Of a DNA stretch of 15,266 bases, positions 14,715 through 15,266 are shown piece by piece. Origin of the DNA: CAYVXE01 sp964455375 (GTDB lineage Bacteria; Zhuqueibacterota; Zhuqueibacteria; Oceanimicrobiales; Oceanimicrobiaceae); contig CAYVXE010000099.1 in assembly GCA_964455375.1 (NCBI GenBank), positions 1-15,266 of the forward strand, given 5' to 3'. Made by a program: the position numbers and the translations under genes. The notes under the pieces are model-generated. The model saw only the letters and a program-made list of their open reading frames with translations, did no database searches and was not told where the DNA came from. Within the stretch, counting starts at the first letter, position 1; every line of letters begins with the position of its first letter.

Positions 14715-15266
14715 TACGTATTTCCTTTACTATCGCTTTATTTATTACAAGATCCTCTTTATCTTCAATTAATGCATCATCGTAAGACTCAAAAAAGGAC
14801 TCATTGATAGTTTCAATAACACCGTCAGGCAACAAACCATATTTACTGCATAATTCTTCAAATTCGTTCCTTGGGTAAATATCTCTCTCAAGCAATTCTC
14901 TAACAATTGCTGAATGCACAGCATCCAGAATTGCAATATTATCCTGTTGTATTTCTGCTTTTGCCTCTTTAATTGATTCATCATTTTCCTGAAATAATGG
15001 CGCCAAAATATCCACAGCTTTTTTTGTGTTGACCAAAATATGATTGATTTTTTCTTCGTCCAAAAAAAGTGTTTTTTCTGTGGCGTGTTTCTGTTCAGGA
15101 ATTTTGTATTCTTGGCTTGAATCATACTTTGAAGATTTAACAACCACTGGTTCTTGTGCATATGTAGTTTGAGCTTTATGGATATCACTGTAAATTGATT
15201 CCGGATCAAACCCTAAAAACTTATATATCTTTTTAAGAATTTTAATTTCATCAGCGACTATCTTAT
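14707..15266 (-). CDS. TerB / TerB_C domain protein, 5'-truncated by the window edge
   Basis: 185 C-terminal codons are visible; the frame stays open to the window edge, so the GTG at 15147 is an internal Val and not the start. Seen from the edge: ADEIKILKKIYKFLGFDPES (visible residues 4-23), then YSDIH, matching the end of the TerB helical metal-binding-type domain; a charged linker; then a TerB_C-like domain with LDEEKINHILVNTKKAVDIL, HSAIVRELLERDIYPRNEF, YGLLPDGVIETINESFFESY and DALIED. Family knowledge: TerB_N-TerB-TerB_C proteins are encoded with a DUF2791 ATPase and an SF2 helicase and were predicted to be DNA-processing members of Ter stress or defence systems. The stop overlaps the ATPase start by 8 nt. 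The N-terminal part (TerB_N expected) is not visible. The function is untested as far as I know; identity rests on motif recall. Confidence 0.85.
   Translation of the reverse strand, partial: KIVADEIKILKKIYKFLGFDPESIYSDIHKAQTTYAQEPVVVKSSKYDSSQEYKIPEQKHATEKTLFLDEEKINHILVNTKKAVDILAPLFQENDESIKEAKAEIQQDNIAILDAVHSAIVRELLERDIYPRNEFEELCSKYGLLPDGVIETINESFFESYDDALIEDKEDLVINKAIVKEIRNG

Noticed and set aside
15145..15147. GTG as the start of the TerB_C protein (146 residues)
   Set aside because: The same frame stays open to 15266 and reads a TerB-like ADEIKILKKIYKFLGFDPES, so the gene begins outside the window.
11189..15266. Complete type 2 BREX system
   Set aside because: Only the BrxD-like and BrxHI-like members are present, and the third gene is TerB_C-type; no methylase, PglZ, PglY or PglW is visible in the window.

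Overview
The window reads as a chromosomal segment of a Gram-negative bacterium of the FCB type (Bacteroidota / Ignavibacteria / Calditrichota / KSB1-like). This is inferred from three things: a TonB-dependent receptor with an N-terminal carboxypeptidase-regulatory-like domain, a small lipoprotein M1 peptidase, and a Haem_bd-type CxxCH protein of the kind common in that group. No rRNA or marker tree can be built from the window, so the phylum is a guess. Every gene I accept lies on the minus strand.

Left block (1-6608), read right to left: an SDR oxidoreductase, a membrane-anchored CxxCH haem-binding protein, an M1 metallopeptidase lipoprotein (4-nt ATGA overlap with the preceding gene), a second SDR, and a TonB-dependent receptor (1 nt after that SDR). 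The tight spacing suggests one or two operons of envelope and metabolic genes. Just beyond the receptor is the wreck of a radical SAM gene: its N-terminal signature runs almost directly into its C-terminal region, with a frame change.

Middle block (6609-11188): typA/bipA, intact, between two gene-poor stretches, then one small exported protein with a probable redox-inactive thioredoxin-like fold. The gene-poor stretches are rich in palindromes and dispersed repeats. The best is a ~140-150 bp element present twice (6841-6990 and 9358-9494). The copies have diverged, but three hairpins keep their layout, and one stem shows a compensatory base-pair change. A frame-disrupted REP-associated tyrosine transposase (10502-11043) sits between 19-bp perfect inverted repeats that are REP-like hairpins.

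Right block (11189-15266): an AT-rich, overlapping three-gene operon. In transcription order it encodes a TerB/TerB_C-domain protein (5' end outside the window), a DUF2791/BrxD-like P-loop ATPase and an Lhr-like superfamily 2 helicase. The ATPase-helicase pair is shared with type 2 BREX phage defence. The TerB_C partner instead points to the less characterised Ter-linked DNA-processing module. This is the most interesting system here: a probable defence or stress island beside a transposase remnant, cut off by the window edge.
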